From: Cytospora piceicola
Lineage: Eukaryota; Ascomycota; Sordariomycetes; Diaporthales; Cytosporaceae
Assembly (NCBI GenBank): GCA_023375675.1
Contig: JALQBC010000001.1
Coordinates: 682,001-746,000, forward strand
Reading direction: 5' to 3'
DNA length: 64,000 nucleotides
Shown: positions 41,167-53,648 of the stretch, piece after piece
Numbering within the stretch: the stretch's first letter is position 1
Layout of the letters: each line of letters opens with the position of its first letter
Program-made: the position numbers and the translations under genes
Notes under the pieces: model-generated
Told to the model about the DNA's origin: nothing
Seen by the model: the letters and a program-made list of their open reading frames with translations, nothing else
Databases searched by the model: none

Positions 41167-43611
41167 TTAGCTGACCGGCACCCTCCCCTTGGCATCCAGA
41201 GAGTTTCGAGGTGAGACCTCCAGCAATTTGGCGCTGGCCTCCTGCCGAGCCATGCTAGTCACCCGGCCGTGTCCGTTCTCTTTGCCGTCTTCATCGGCCT
41301 TTTCGCTGTCGCTATCGCTGAGCTCACTGCCGTCGCCTTCCTCGGAGAAGGTATTCAGCAAACCCTCATGGCTCTTGACAAAGTCCCCGGTAACCATCTT
41401 CGGCTGGTGGCCGCCGATGGTGCCCCAACGAGTGTCGTCAAGCTCATCGGACGAAGGGCGAGCATTGGTCATCTGGGAGTCTGAGCTGCGGTGTTGAGCG
41501 TAGCGAGACAGGTACTCCTCATCGTCGATGTAGGCAGCTTCTTCTTCATCAGCTATCTCCTCTGTTGGGAGATCGGGGTCGTGATGCGAAGAAGCACCGG
41601 AGCTCATGGAGTATGTACGTTGGTGCTTAGGGGCAGGTGGCGTCACAGGTGTTGGTATCGATCGACGAGGTGTGGCTCGTTTACCAAACCAAGAGCCCTC
41701 GGTATCCACTGAACCCAGAGACATGGCAGCTGGTTCGGGGGATGGATCAACCGAAGTCGGAATGCTTGCTGGAACGCTCTCTGTTGCTTCGTCCTCGGGT
41801 GACATTGGCGTATCTCGTCGTTTTGGTGTTACCCCTTCAGGGTTTTCTTGAGCATCGAGCTCTGGGGAGTCCTGTTCAATGATCGTGTCGGGTGGCATCG
41901 TCTCAAGTCCCGGTGACAGAGGAGGCGACATAGGCAGTTCTGGCAGATCCTCGCGGAAACGAGACATGGTTCGCTTGGGAACGGTGCTGCTAAGCTTCCG
42001 TGACAAGGCGTCCGGAAGAGCAGATGCTGGCACATGATGTGTCGACATGGAATCTCGAGAAGTGTTGGAGAACGACGAAGGGCCGGAATTGCGCTTCGAC
42101 CTGCTGCCCCACCGGAAAATATTACTCCAAGACCTCCGAGCTCTTGCAACGGAACTTGTCCCGGATGTTTTCCTCGACGACTCGGCCTTGGCTGGCTCAG
42201 ACGGATGGGGGGACTTCGACCGCGGTTTCTTCGACATCAATGCGATCCTCTTCCTAGGGCTCTCGGCGCGCCCTGGGACTGGACGCGGAGCCACAGGCTC
42301 CTCTGTGGCATCGACAAAGGATGCATCATCCAGTGGTATGCTGTCGGTTCGGTGGAAGTGCTCGAGAGGGTCATTAGGGACGTGGCTCGCAGCTTCCTCG
42401 TCGTCATCATCTTCCAAGGCTGCCGCTGGGCGTTTGCCCAGCTTCTTTGCTGTCGGACTGGGCGATGACCTCTGTCGCGAAGACGTCACAACAGCTGAAT
42501 CTGGCTCGATGCCAAGGCCAACTGATTCCCGGCCAAGTACACCTCTTTCGAGGTTTGGAGAGGAACCTCTTCCTTCTCTCTGGGCAGCATTCTCCTTCTC
42601 CGCCCTTCTCTCCAGCCTCCTCTCCATCCTCTCCTGCTCCTGCTCTCGTTTCCTTGCTCTTCTCCGCTCGTCACGCTCCATCAACTCTCTGAGGTCACTG
42701 GCAGTGAGGTCATCGGCAAGGTCGTCGATTCGCTTATGTGCTTTGATTGTCGCCTCGGGTATAGGTGCCTTTTCTGACAGCTTGTGCTTGACCGAGACAT
42801 GCCGTCCAGGCGCCGGCGGTGGTGTGTTGTACCGAGGATGCACGGTATAACTCAAAGTGGGCCGAGGAGCGAGAGCCTCGAGAGTTGATACCTTGAACGA
42901 GACCTGCTCTGACTCAGACGAGAGGGTGGAGTGGATGCTGTCCGGCACAGGCAGTGACACGTCTGAAGTTGGATGTTCCTTATCCCAAGAGCGTCTAAAG
43001 CCAAGGCCGAGCCCAGTCTTGATTTTCCTTATATCCCTTTTCATTGGCCTTCCTGACTGCCATGGCTCGGCCGCGGGCCGGACAGGTTCGAAACTGCTCA
43101 TGGCCTTGATCTCGGCCTCACGAGCATGGTCAGCCTTCCTCCGCTTACTTGACTTTTTGTTGCGCGCCAGGTGCTCGCCATCGCGTTTGTTGTGTAGGGT
43201 CGGCATTCTGAGGAAGGTGTGGTTGTCAAGAACAGAAGACCCAGATGCGTTTCGGGGCCCAGACACTTTTGAATGAGTGTGGGCACGAGGGTCCACTGGA
43301 CCCTGGGATGTGATCCCTGGTGCCCGATTCCGACTGGCCTTCTGATGGTGGACCACCAAGTCATCGTCCCTCCCTTCTTCGAAGCTGTACCTCGTATCCC
43401 GCCGATGCAGCTTATTTGGCTGTCTCTTGATTGGTGTTGATGCGGCCAGTTGGGGTTGTGATGACAGGCTATGGTTGGTAGGTTCTGTTTTCCTTCTGCG
43501 GGTTCGAGCTTGCTCCTCGAGTGTTTCTTTAGAAGCGCCGTCGCCTTCGGACTGGTTCCCACTACGGGGTCTCTTTCTACGGCTCCTCCGACGAAATGGC
43601 CAAAGCGCCAT
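41167..43611 (-). CDS. Large Ser/Pro/Arg-rich hypothetical protein, 814 aa
   Basis: I do not recognise a named family. It is an intronless 814-residue frame opening with MALWPFRRRSRRKRPRSGNQ, a strongly basic N-terminus with possible nuclear-localisation motifs (RRRSRRKR; SSKRRK near 155). The most ordered part is a long charged helix near residues 290-345 (KRIDDLADDLTASDLRELME, then RRRARKREQEQERMERRLER), a good coiled-coil candidate. Most of the rest is disordered and rich in Ser, Pro and Thr, with many S/T-P sites that suggest regulation by phosphorylation. An acidic block near 765-785 (SEEGDGSELSDSDSEKADED) precedes a basic end. No membrane segment or enzyme motif was seen. The ATG at 43611 is favoured because the basic N-terminus looks like a true start. 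It is probably a conserved filamentous-ascomycete protein with a scaffold or nuclear role, by inference. Confidence 0.72.
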   Translation of the reverse strand: MALWPFRRRSRRKRPRSGNQSEGDGASKETLEEQARTRRRKTEPTNHSLSSQPQLAASTPIKRQPNKLHRRDTRYSFEEGRDDDLVVHHQKASRNRAPGITSQGPVDPRAHTHSKVSGPRNASGSSVLDNHTFLRMPTLHNKRDGEHLARNKKSSKRRKADHAREAEIKAMSSFEPVRPAAEPWQSGRPMKRDIRKIKTGLGLGFRRSWDKEHPTSDVSLPVPDSIHSTLSSESEQVSFKVSTLEALAPRPTLSYTVHPRYNTPPPAPGRHVSVKHKLSEKAPIPEATIKAHKRIDDLADDLTASDLRELMERDERRRARKREQEQERMERRLERRAEKENAAQREGRGSSPNLERGVLGRESVGLGIEPDSAVVTSSRQRSSPSPTAKKLGKRPAAALEDDDDEEAASHVPNDPLEHFHRTDSIPLDDASFVDATEEPVAPRPVPGRAESPRKRIALMSKKPRSKSPHPSEPAKAESSRKTSGTSSVARARRSWSNIFRWGSRSKRNSGPSSFSNTSRDSMSTHHVPASALPDALSRKLSSTVPKRTMSRFREDLPELPMSPPLSPGLETMPPDTIIEQDSPELDAQENPEGVTPKRRDTPMSPEDEATESVPASIPTSVDPSPEPAAMSLGSVDTEGSWFGKRATPRRSIPTPVTPPAPKHQRTYSMSSGASSHHDPDLPTEEIADEEEAAYIDDEEYLSRYAQHRSSDSQMTNARPSSDELDDTRWGTIGGHQPKMVTGDFVKSHEGLLNTFSEEGDGSELSDSDSEKADEDGKENGHGRVTSMARQEASAKLLEVSPRNSLDAKGRVPVS

Positions 43612-46600
43612 GCTGTACTGTTCGGGCTTCCACCCGACGGGGCGCTGCCGTTGTGCGGCTCCAGGTCACGGACCGACGAGATATGACTGTCGTGGGCTAA
43701 GACGGAACGGACTGCCGTGCGAGCTGGTAGAATCGATGTTGCGATATCTTCAAGTGCGGAAGCCAAGTCATCCTGTTCCGAGGTTTATGCTGCTACGCAG
43801 TGCATTAATGGTGGATGGTGATCATCTGCAGGTGGGGCCGTGAAAGGTCCGTAATTTGAATGGCAAAAGAAAATGGGCTTATTGAATTGTTGTTGTCGTT
43901 GTTGTCAATGTCGTTAGTGTTGTGGTTGATGTTGTTGTGATTCAGTAAAAATTGTGAACGCTTTAATCTGCGCAACGCAAGAGGCGTTCCAGTGGTATCC
44001 GAGGGAGAGGAAACAGAAAGAAAAGGCGTGTGCCTGTTATGTAGCAAACTGGAAAAGCTGTGCGACCTCGATGGGCATGCGGCAGGTGGCGAAGAGCCCT
44101 CGACCTTGCTGTGATACGTAACAGTGACAGTGGGATACGACCTGTATTGCTACTGTGGTGAGCCTAGGATATGCAGGTACAACGGGAGTTGTCGTCTCGT
44201 CTCTCTGAATTATCTCGTGATTGATATTGGCATTTGGCGCTGTGCTACTGAGCAATACTGTTGTTGTGACCAACGACTTCGGCAGTGATTGTTGGTGCTA
44301 GAGCTGATGCTGGTGCTGGTGTTGGTGCTGGTGCTACTTGTGCTGGGTGAGATTGAATAACTCGCTGTTGTTGTTATACCGGAAGACGAGGAAGACAGAC
44401 AGACACAGCAGACAGGCCTGGCCTGACGGAAGAAGGTTCTCTACGATGAAACCCGTACCTGACCGATACTGTGTAGACCCCTGGCCGGGAAGGTCGACAC
44501 AGAAGGCTGGAATGAAATGGGTGCCGATAGCAGATGGCTTAAAAGGGGATTCTGTGGCGAGTGGCAGGCAGGTCCTGGCAAGGGGGGCAGATGTGGTTCA
44601 TTCAAGACAATATTGAAGACTTCATGCTTGGGTTTATCACTGGCCAGTATGTGGTCAGGGCCTGCTGTCGGGCCTGTCGGGCTAAGTCAGGGCTGTCAGG
44701 GTTACCCATGGGTGGATCGGCTAAGGGGAAAACGATGCTTACCCCTTGAGGAATAGCCCTGACCGGGGCCGCTGAGTGGCCAGGCCAGGGGGGCCCACTA
44801 GTGAAAAGAACGGTGCGGCAGAGCACATAGTTGACCTGGGCAGGCCTGGAACAGGGCAGTTACTGAACTTTGCCTTTTTTTTTCGATGTGGGGCAAAGGG
44901 GGGCTGGAATTCCATAATACGCCATCAACTTGGCATCGATCCTGTCGATTGAAGGACGGACATCGGGAGGGGGGGCCCCATCCCATCGGCAGGTCTGTGT
45001 CAACAGAACTGCAGATCGCCTCACTCATGTCGTTCATCATTTACATACCATAGTACCTAGGTACACAGTAGTAAGTAGGGTAGATACAAGCCCGGATCCG
45101 AGTATGTTGTGGTATATTGTTTGAACCCTAGCTCTGTCCGTATAAACACTAGTATACGTATAGTCTTTGATATTTGAAATACTACTGTAACAATCACGGC
45201 AAGAAGCTCACAGAACGTGGTACAGTCTGATGCTCTAGCCTATAACCACCTGGGCAGGGCGAAGCAGGTAAATCAACGGTACCCGCGGGCAAGTGGGAGG
45301 GACCGGAAGTGCAGTGCGTGCGGTGGTATCGCTTACTTACTTCCTACTGCCTACACTGGGTGGACTGCCGATGTGGGCCAAGCAACACGAGGGAAAAGCA
45401 CACTACGCACTCACGGAGTACCCTGTAGCTTATTTCGGTCTCCTGACTGCCATCGGCAGGTGGCGCTTGCGTTGCACTGTGAGTTGACACCCAGTTGGTA
45501 CTGGGATCTATCTACCTGACTAAGTATAGCATCGACCAAGTCTAGGGACGCTTTCTCAGAGACAGACATGCCACCACTACTTCAATATAGTACATCTTCA
45601 GATCCACCTTAAGGAACCGGCAAGAGAAGAAGCAAGGGGGATTCGGGAGAATAAAAGTATCCGCTCTTGTTAATGCGATGGATTGCACAGATGAGAATCT
45701 TCCGTGCCAGGTGGTCCTCCTACCCGTCCTGTGTCGTTTATCACAGCCTACCTAGGTATTGGAAATAATGCCTTGGACGCTTGGTAGACAGACAACTGAC
45801 GTCGCGACACACCTAATACACTTCATCAGCAGCTATTTTAACCGTTTCAAGGTACACCTCCGTCGACAGACATTTGCCGCCGATCGATCCCTCCTCCGGC
45901 GCAGGATGTGCGACAGCCAATTATGTCATATGGGATCGTCGCAAAGACAGTTACGCCGTCTGGAAACTTGGCGGCCACACCCAAGTCAATTCAAAATGAT
46001 TGGGAGGCGTTTCTTGGCCTCCAAAGGCCCCAGACTCCCACAGCTCCCGCTGGGGCGTGCGGCCTCTGTTTCCTGTCCTGTCCTGTCTCAACAACATGTT
46101 GGAGTTTGCAGTTTGCAGTTTGCAGTCGCAGTCCACAGTCCACAGTCCGCAGTCTGGAGAAACGACAGCATCCGCCGGGAATGACAGTAGCCAACGAGAG
46201 GAGGGGTACAGATTAGGCCGGTCTACGATTAGCCTGCAGGAAGAGCTGCAGGTAAAACTTCGCGTTCCTGGTGACATCTTGTCATGCTTGTCAAGCGACC
46301 ACGTACCAACTGCATTGCATAACACCCTTGCATTCTGCCAGTCAATGTGGCACGCATAGATAAATGCAGACCCCTTACCCTGGTGCTGTAGACTGTGGAA
46401 TCTCGAAGCGAACATTGCGTTCCTCGCATCACATCGCCTGATCGCCTTCGATGGTTGGCGGCAGCTTGTCAACTCACCGCCGCCATTGCCATAGCAAATG
46501 TGGTGTTGGCTGCATGGTCAGAAGCTGCCCTGGCAAAACTCGTAGACGGAACCGACCTCGACTTCCATTGACGCGCAGCACACAATCAAATCAGCAATGC

Positions 46601-48308
46601 CCATCCAGCTCCGCGGTGGAATCTGACTAGCCACTTAGTACCTAGCTCTCGCGCTAAGAGCCTGGCCTTGTCAGCCACAAGCAGTTGTTGGTGGAGAGGC
46701 TTGTGATCCCGCTTGGGATGAGGCATCCAAGCTGGCTTGCGCGTGGCTCATGCCTTTCTTGGGTCTCCAGGCCGTCGAGTGGACCGTGTTTCGCGGGCGT
46801 TTATAAGTGCATCTGGCACACGGCCGACCAACGCCACGATCCTCCTTGATCGGATGGGTGGGCGTCTTGGTAGGTTTGGTCGAGGCCTGCGAAGAGGTTC
46901 CAGGCAAGTTTGGTCCATCTCGCTCAGCTTGAGGGCGCGAGGGCGCGACCCATATCGCAGTACTATCAGGATGCGGCACAAGGAAGATCCCGATGCTGCT
47001 ATTCTTGCGGCGGGGTGTTTTGCGTCTTCTTCTGTTCTTCCCAGTTTCAAGCCCCGGTAGGAAGGACCATGAAGGTTTGCCGGGAATTGTCTTCTTACAT
47101 TCAAAACTGGGCAGCCAGAGCCCGGCGGGACGTTGAGCTTGAATCGCTGGTAACGATCATCCGCTTCGCGTGGCACACCACAGGGGTTTGTCAACCAGTC
47201 TAACCAGTCGGGCATGGAGATGATGAGCGATGGACAGATCGTCCTTCCTTTTGAGATTTCGGCTGTCAGGAATGTGCAACCCGCCCGCCACTGGTTGAAC
47301 GCTGCTCGACCGGCTGACCGGCTCGCATGCTAGACCTGCCATTAGGCTATTCGTCGCAGAAACTCCAGCGAGGGGAGGGATCTGCTTCTGGTGCCGTCAA
47401 TGTGAGATGTTGCGTACGGAGAAGACTCCGATAGGTACGATGTACTGACTGCGCTACACAGTACTGTGTATTGTGTCAGTGCCTGAGTGGGTACGGACGT
47501 ACCTAGGTGGGTGTGGAGGAGGATGGGAATTGCGATTAGATAAGCACCACCGTTAGACAGAGCGCCTCCTCTAAGCAGTCCTACTCTCAACTTCTTTAAC
47601 CTAGATGCCTTTCAACATCTCCCCTCCTACATCTCCCCTCCTACATCGCAGCAAGGCCCCGCACCTATCAAACACTTACTCTCCGGCTTCTGTGACCTAC
47701 CATCGATGGTGAGAGAAGGAGTTCAATTGTCGAGCGCATACTAGGTACGTGGAGAAGGACAAACATATACAACGTGCTCGGCCTCATCAAAGAGGCTGAG
47801 AGGTTGGCGATGATGTGAGGTCTACAAAATTGGTACCGTCAGTATGAACGACAATTCCACTTCTTTTGATACTATCTGTACGTATGATAAAGAGCAGGTA
47901 TATGCTCATTTTCCTCCCTATGGGCCCTCTTGACCACTACCACTACCATCACTACTTCGAGTCCGCGCCCGCGTCCGTATCCCAATTGCTTCCAGCGAAT
48001 GGCTCACACGCCCGTGATATCTCCCATCGCCATCATAAATGCCTGTCGACCTTCCTGCGGTTCTCTGCCTTATAGAGGAGGTAGCCTTGCCACGGCGCGT
48101 GGACTGGGCGCGATCCTCATCAGTACAGCTGCTGTCGTTGCTCGTGCAGTCTTCTCCTGATTCCCTACTAGATATATCCCAGACAACCCGCTTCGGACCC
48201 TATTCTCCTCGAACCTGGACTGCTGGTGGAGGTGAAGATGAATTGTCGACCGCGTCTTGTCGATCCTGTGCGGTGGCGAGGTCAGAGCACAGGTGTTGGA
48301 AGAGAATT
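43612..48308. other. 4.7 kb of non-coding DNA at the left of a gene desert
   Basis: No gene could be supported. Visible simple sequences are TTGTTG repeats near 43890-43945, GGTGCT repeats near 44292-44345, GTTTGCA and GTCCACA tandem words near 46107-46155, and a doubled CTCCCCTCCTACAT near 47610-47645. TACCTAGGTA occurs at 45054 and 45749. A minus-strand frame of 155 codons at 46748-47215 lacks an ATG and family resemblance. The first 500 bp hold the promoter of the 814-residue gene. Confidence 0.4.
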
Positions 48309-49532
48309 TCAAGGGTAGTAAAGCTTAGCTAGCGTGTCCGACATGCCTTTCGCTTGTTCTTGCGCTTCCAAACGTGTTGCGTCCATACTAGTCATGGATT
48401 CAGAAAGGAAGAGGCATAACGAGCCTGGCCGGATGTTGCAGCCGGGCTTGGGAAGGGCATTTTGTGGAAGGGACGTTGATCTTGTCGGCAGACAAAGCGG
48501 CAGCTTTAGCTGCTTCTGCTGCTGCTGCTTGCGATGGCGCTGTTTCATATACTTCATGTCGACGTTCATGACCGTCTTGATCGCGTTGTAGGATTTCTCC
48601 TAAAAGTCCCTGGCAAGTTCCGGTGCTTTCTTTCCTGATTGGCCGTACGCAACCCCAAGGACCGAGCACGGGTATATCTCGTCTGTCCAGAAGACTTGGT
48701 CGTCCGGGACTCTCTTACCGCCGCCATGGAGATACATGTCTGCAGACATGGTTCGACTGATCTTGGTGGCGGCCTCCGCGACGAGTCTTTGCATTATTGC
48801 TTGGCCATTCGACTCTTCGCTATCGCCCTCTTTGCCAGCGCTCTTGAGGCGAAAGCCACGAAGCCAATCGTCGATGCAACTGTTGAGGCAGCGTACCAAG
48901 ATCTCGTGAATGCTGCTGGGTATAGTCCGTAGGACGAGATCCCCGCTTTATGGATCGTATTCGCGGCGGGGTTTGTTGGTCAGTAAGTCTGGGGATCGAG
49001 GTTTTAGATTATGCTCTAGCGTAGAGGAACCCTTCGTACTGGGAGTGATTGTTTTCCTTGACCCAACAGCTGCCATAACCGTAAAGCTTCAGCTCGTCAC
49101 GGCGACCGCTGGCATTATTTTCGACGGGTCGACGGAACCGTGCCACCAGTCACCTCGTCAGCGTCAGAGTCACCGTCACCTCCTTCCGTGTGTGTCTTCC
49201 TTTGCTTTTTGTCCTCCCTTTGATCCTCCTCCTGTGGCCCTTTTGCCGGAATTCTACCGTCCTTGGCGAGATCTGTGGAGTTGTTGAGGTTTTCGACCCA
49301 AATGATATGTCTGGGGTATGGTCTGGGCTAGGAGATGTAGACCGGGCCAAGGGAGATATGTAGTCTTCGTCTTATCCGGGGGGGGGGGGGACTTTCAATG
49401 TTTGCTCTTGGCCTTGATCTTTGCATGGCTGTGTTGGTTTAGGCTGTTGCTACTCTGGTTTTTGTCTGGACTTGGTGGTAGGGGATAGGCTGGCGTAACA
49501 CGCGCTTCTGCCGTGGAGTGTGCCGTCGCCAT
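48309..49532 (-). pseudogene. Decayed gene of unknown family
   Basis: On the minus strand an ATG at 49532 opens MATAHSTAEARVTPAYPLPP and runs to a TGA at about 49395, beside a G/C homopolymer (49379-49390). After frame changes, a coding-like stretch (about 48920-48600) reads IHEILVRCLNSCIDDWLRGF, VAEAATKISRTMSADMYLHG and VFWTDEIYPCSVLGVAYGQS. It reaches an in-frame TAG at about 48600 and continues in the same frame as EKSYNAIKTVMNVDMKYMKQ to a stop at 48309. The TAG falls where CAG would give Gln, so a single C-to-T change would explain it. I do not recognise the family. Persistent frame preference with a few lesions points to a fairly recent pseudogene, or to a gene with unrecognised introns. 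Confidence 0.4.
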
Positions 49533-49649
49533 CGTTATACTGATATCTCGCCTTCGCCAGCGCTGGTCGTCAATCGTCGGCACTCGTCGATCGTGGTCGC
49601 TGGCTTATCACAAAAGCGATGGCTTGTGCAAGGGGCCTACATTGTTTGA

Positions 49650-51630
49650 TGTGACGGAGAACGTGAATTTCCTCTAGGCCCTCTTTATATGTTAGATTAT
49701 AATCCCACTATAGCTACGAGAAACTAATAGTGCTCCTTGGAGATGAACGTAGGCAACCCTACTGCGTACGTTACATACTCCCCCCGCGTAATATAACAGC
49801 CGATGCGAGGATAGAGTTGCTATAAGAGGTTGAGGAGTGCAAAACTTGCGAAGAAAGACTAGCTACCGCAACTGACCTGTTATTTGATGCCGCTAAAGAG
49901 GGTAGAGAAGTACGGAATAGACATGCACTGTGTAGTAATCGGCATCGGAGGTAATAACCTCACTGGCAGATAACGCAGGCAGCGGTACGACAGGATACGA
50001 AGTGGGCATTATAAAGATAGTGGCGGGAAAATAAGGGAAAGCGATCATAGTAGAAGTAAGCAGACTGACGAGAAGGTTTTTAAGGTTGTCAATAGGAACG
50101 AGAATAAACGAAGTAGATCCTACTTACCCACTTACACTCCTGTAGGTTAATACTTAGGTATAGAAGGCCTTTCCTCGGCGCTTATTGCTAGGTTCGGGAC
50201 AATAAGCACTCGAACATAGCTAAACAGTCTAATATATCTTCTCCACTCTGTCCTACAAGACTCTGCTGTCGTACACTGTGTCCACCCTCCGTCACAGGTG
50301 AAGGGCATGATGAAGCCCAGCGTAGAGGCTAAGGCACAGGAAAGGCCGGCTTATAAGACCTCGTCTCCCTTATCCCACTTGTCTTCGCTCTTGTTCTGAA
50401 TTGATTCGATAGTCCCGGCCTCTAGAGGGAAGAAGAGAAAGGAGGCAATATACGAGCACCATCTTAGCGGCCGCCCTCGCGAGGATACGGAAGGACTTGC
50501 TGCTAAAATCGACTGCCTCGACTATACGCTGCTATCTAGAAGAGAGTCGGTCCTAGCTAATGCTACCTTCTTAGTAGCCTTACTGGCTTCGACACAGGGC
50601 CTAGCACTTAGTTATCTTGCCCTTGTTCCGGATAGCCTCTTTGCTTAAGTGCCTTATGTTAATGTCGAGGAAGAGCAGGGGTTCCCTGATAGTTACTCGA
50701 TATTAGCAAGGTCGCAACTCTGTATGTGAGGAGACTTACCTATGCCTGACGGTCCTCAGCAGGGAACTCGGCCGGGCGACTTATTACAGGGGCCAGGGCC
50801 TCTCCAGAATCCGCGCCGAAGAAGCCTGCACGTACGGAATGCTTACTAGGGGTGTAATTGTCGTCGAGGGCCTCAATCCTATCAAGGCAGTAGTCGGCCT
50901 TCTGCCAATGGTCTTAACGAAGACATAATTAATCCAGTTTGTTCTGCCCATAGCTGTTTCGAAGACATTGGTCGGCCTTTTGTCCTTGGCCGTCCCGAGT
51001 GTACTAGCCGAGTTGTCGCCCGTAGCCCTGTTGAAGACGTTAGAAGGGACATTTCTGGCCTTACTCAACCCGTCCGTAAGGGACGACCTGGCTGCGTCAG
51101 TAGCAGTGCGTACGATAGCCGCGAGTACGTCTTTCTTCTCCCTACTAGTATATTTAAACCGGCAATACTCCTCGGCGTCCTTGATCATATCATTCCTCTA
51201 GAGGGAGACGGTAGACGGACGAGGTCGAAGACTGCCTCGTATAGAGACCGGGGGACGCCTATGTCGTGACTGACCCGGAAGGTTATATAGTTATAGCGGT
51301 TGCAGGTGAGGTAGTCAACGACGAATATGAGGCTACGAGCCTTATTCTCTTCTAGTAGGGTGCGAAGGGAGTCAGGCCCAGTGGTTGCGGCAGCATCCCA
51401 GGGGGATAAAGACGGGGAGACTGATGTGGGCAGATGAGGGCCAATGACGTGAGAGTTGAGAAGGAGCTTACAAGTTGTTCTGTGTCGCAAGCAAGCAGAG
51501 CGGGCGATTGCACAAGGTGTGATCATATCTGATGTATTGTGCCCAGTGCCTGATCCGTCAGGGCCTCCTACAAAGGCCGGGCTCGCCGTTCGCGACCGTC
51601 TCTGCGTGCGTGTGATCTGATGCACACCGA
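49650..51630. mobile_element. Possible degenerate repeat or transposon remnant
   Basis: This 2 kb stretch differs from its neighbours: all frames are dense in TAG/TAA, with many TAGC, CGAAGAC and CTAGTA words. One minus-strand frame of about 134 codons (50784-51188) repeats a pattern like TNVFETAMG with spacing of about 20 residues (SNVFNRATG, TNVFETAMG, NYVFVKTIG). No reverse transcriptase, integrase or transposase motif was seen, and I found no long terminal repeats or terminal inverted repeats by eye. The call of a decayed repeat is only an inference from composition. Confidence 0.25.
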
Positions 51631-52527
51631 GACAAAGGTCAAGGCCTGCGGTCCCTAGACATATTCAATGTTTCTATCCAGGGGCTAGGCATCTTAACAC
51701 TGTCTCGCTGAGCCAAGATAAAACACAAAAGAACAGCCTGTCGCATGTGCTGAATGAATGAAAGCTTACAGCTACAGAGTTAAACATCCTTCTTCCAGAG
51801 AGCCAGGCAGGTGACAACAATGCCGTCTAACGAGCAGAAAACAGTCTGTCGCACGCGGAGGCGTTGGTAAAAGCGAGATACGGTTGTGGGCACTCTAGAT
51901 CCGGGACAATTGGACGAGCGTAATCCAATGTTGGTTCTCTAGAATCTCGCCACAAAATATATAGCCAGTTTCAAGCAGAACAATGCTCACTATCGAAGGC
52001 ACTGGTTGCTACCACGAAGACTCTTGGTCGAAACTGGACTATTTCGAGGCCTGGCGGCACAAACAAAGCAAAATGAAAATCACGCGCGAGATCACAGTCA
52101 GAAATATCAAAGCATCTCAGATTCGAACGTCACTAATGAGCACCACCTCGTATATTCGGAAGCTTCAAGCCCAAGGCAAAGAGAATGCATCGGGATCCAG
52201 CCTGCGATATTCCGGACCATGGCGTCAGGTCCCTGGTGCCGGCGTGTTGGATGGGGAATTGCATTTCCTAACAGGGACAGGGCAAATGGGACTACTGATT
52301 GGGAGCGCTCGCCACAGCCTCGACTGTGGATTTTCGAGCCCGGCGACGCCAGGGCAGCAACATGTGATGGTCATGGATTCGAATGAAGGAGTAGGGGGCG
52401 GGGGGTGACCAGATACACTTCGAATGTTGCGGTTATGGACGTGTCAGATCTGGTCTCTGGGATTGGCCGCCCGGAGACTAGAGTTTGAAACGCTCTAGCA
52501 ATTGTTGAGTTCGTGATATGTGGTTGT

Positions 52528-53648
52528 CTAGGGCGAGAGTTTGCGGTACGAACACATCGACGACGCAGATGTGCCGTCAGGCAACTCCATAGGGCACTCA
52601 ATGGAGATATCCGTATCGTATATACAATCAGGGAAGAGCTCCTGGAGTGCCGCGTGGATACTGTCGACGAACGTCGAGCCAGTTTGTGAACTTCTGGTGG
52701 ATTTAGACTGGTCCGGAGACATCATCTCCAGCGGTTCGAGTACCCGGCTATACCAGACTGCGGTTGTGCCGTTGAGATGACCTGGTACGCGAATCTGGGT
52801 GCCGGTTTAGCTCCCGTAGCGAGACCTCCGGTGTTGGTGTAGCTGTAGCTGTAACTGTAGCTGCAGCTTTCCGTAGTTGCTCCTGGTAGGCGGTAGGGGG
52901 AGCTGAGTAGAATAGACTGGGTGTTAGCAAAGATAAGGAAGACAAGATGTAGATCAAGATTAAAGGTAGGACAAAGTAGTGACCAGTGAGTGAATAGCCG
53001 ATATGATCAGCGCCCTGGATCTGCTTGCCATCGAATGTATCGTGGGTCTTCCGGTCCATCGTACGCATAACGGATAGTTTAGGACAGGAGCTTTTTGGTA
53101 TATTCGAGGGCTTCGTGGGAAGGTGACCTTATCGATCTTGCCTTTAGTCTCCCTCGGGGCAGCCGGGGCGATTTGTGTTGCTTTGGGCTGGGCTAGTGCC
53201 CCCAGACAACTTGATAGAGTCTGTAGCTGCTATGGTCGTTGACTCGACTGGGTTTTGGCAGGATTGAACAGATACCAGATGGTTATCGTTGTTCCTGTCG
53301 TAGTATCTCGTCGTCCCTGTGACCTGGTTTGCTTGCCAAGTCGATTGTCTCTGTAACTCGACACTAAAACAGTTCCACCCCAATATATCCATTGACAATG
53401 CAAATCCATTTATCCGACCACCTTCACCACTGCTCCCTGTTTGGCACGGATCACTTTGCGCGCCGTAAGATATTAAGTGAGACGCTAAACCGGCGACGGT
53501 CATTGGTTGATAATTCGACCCATAGTCTTTCGAGTCTACTGGTAGACATCTGACTGCACTGGGAAAACTGGGGTATATCGAACTGGCGTGCCCACCCGTA
53601 GATCCGCTGCTCCACAGGATCTGTATTAGCGCGGCTTGAGAAATCCAT
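52528..53648 (-). other. Coding-like fragments, possibly a broken gene
   Basis: Two minus-strand segments look protein-coding, but I cannot join them confidently. At 53648-53451 an ATG in good context opens a 65-codon frame (MDFSSRANTDPVEQRIYGWA, QMSTSRLERLWVELSTNDRR). At about 52806-52528 a frame reads TQIRVPGHLNGTTAVWYSRV, GSTFVDSIHAALQELFPDCI and CPMELPDGTSASSM before a TAG. Between them lie a short frame with a hydrophobic stretch and a GT..AG-like pair around 52920-52985. No family was recognised. They may be exons of a real small gene or relics. Confidence 0.25.

Noticed and set aside
46748..47215. 155-codon minus-strand frame as a gene
   Set aside because: No ATG near the start, no family pattern, and the opposite strand is equally open over parts of it.
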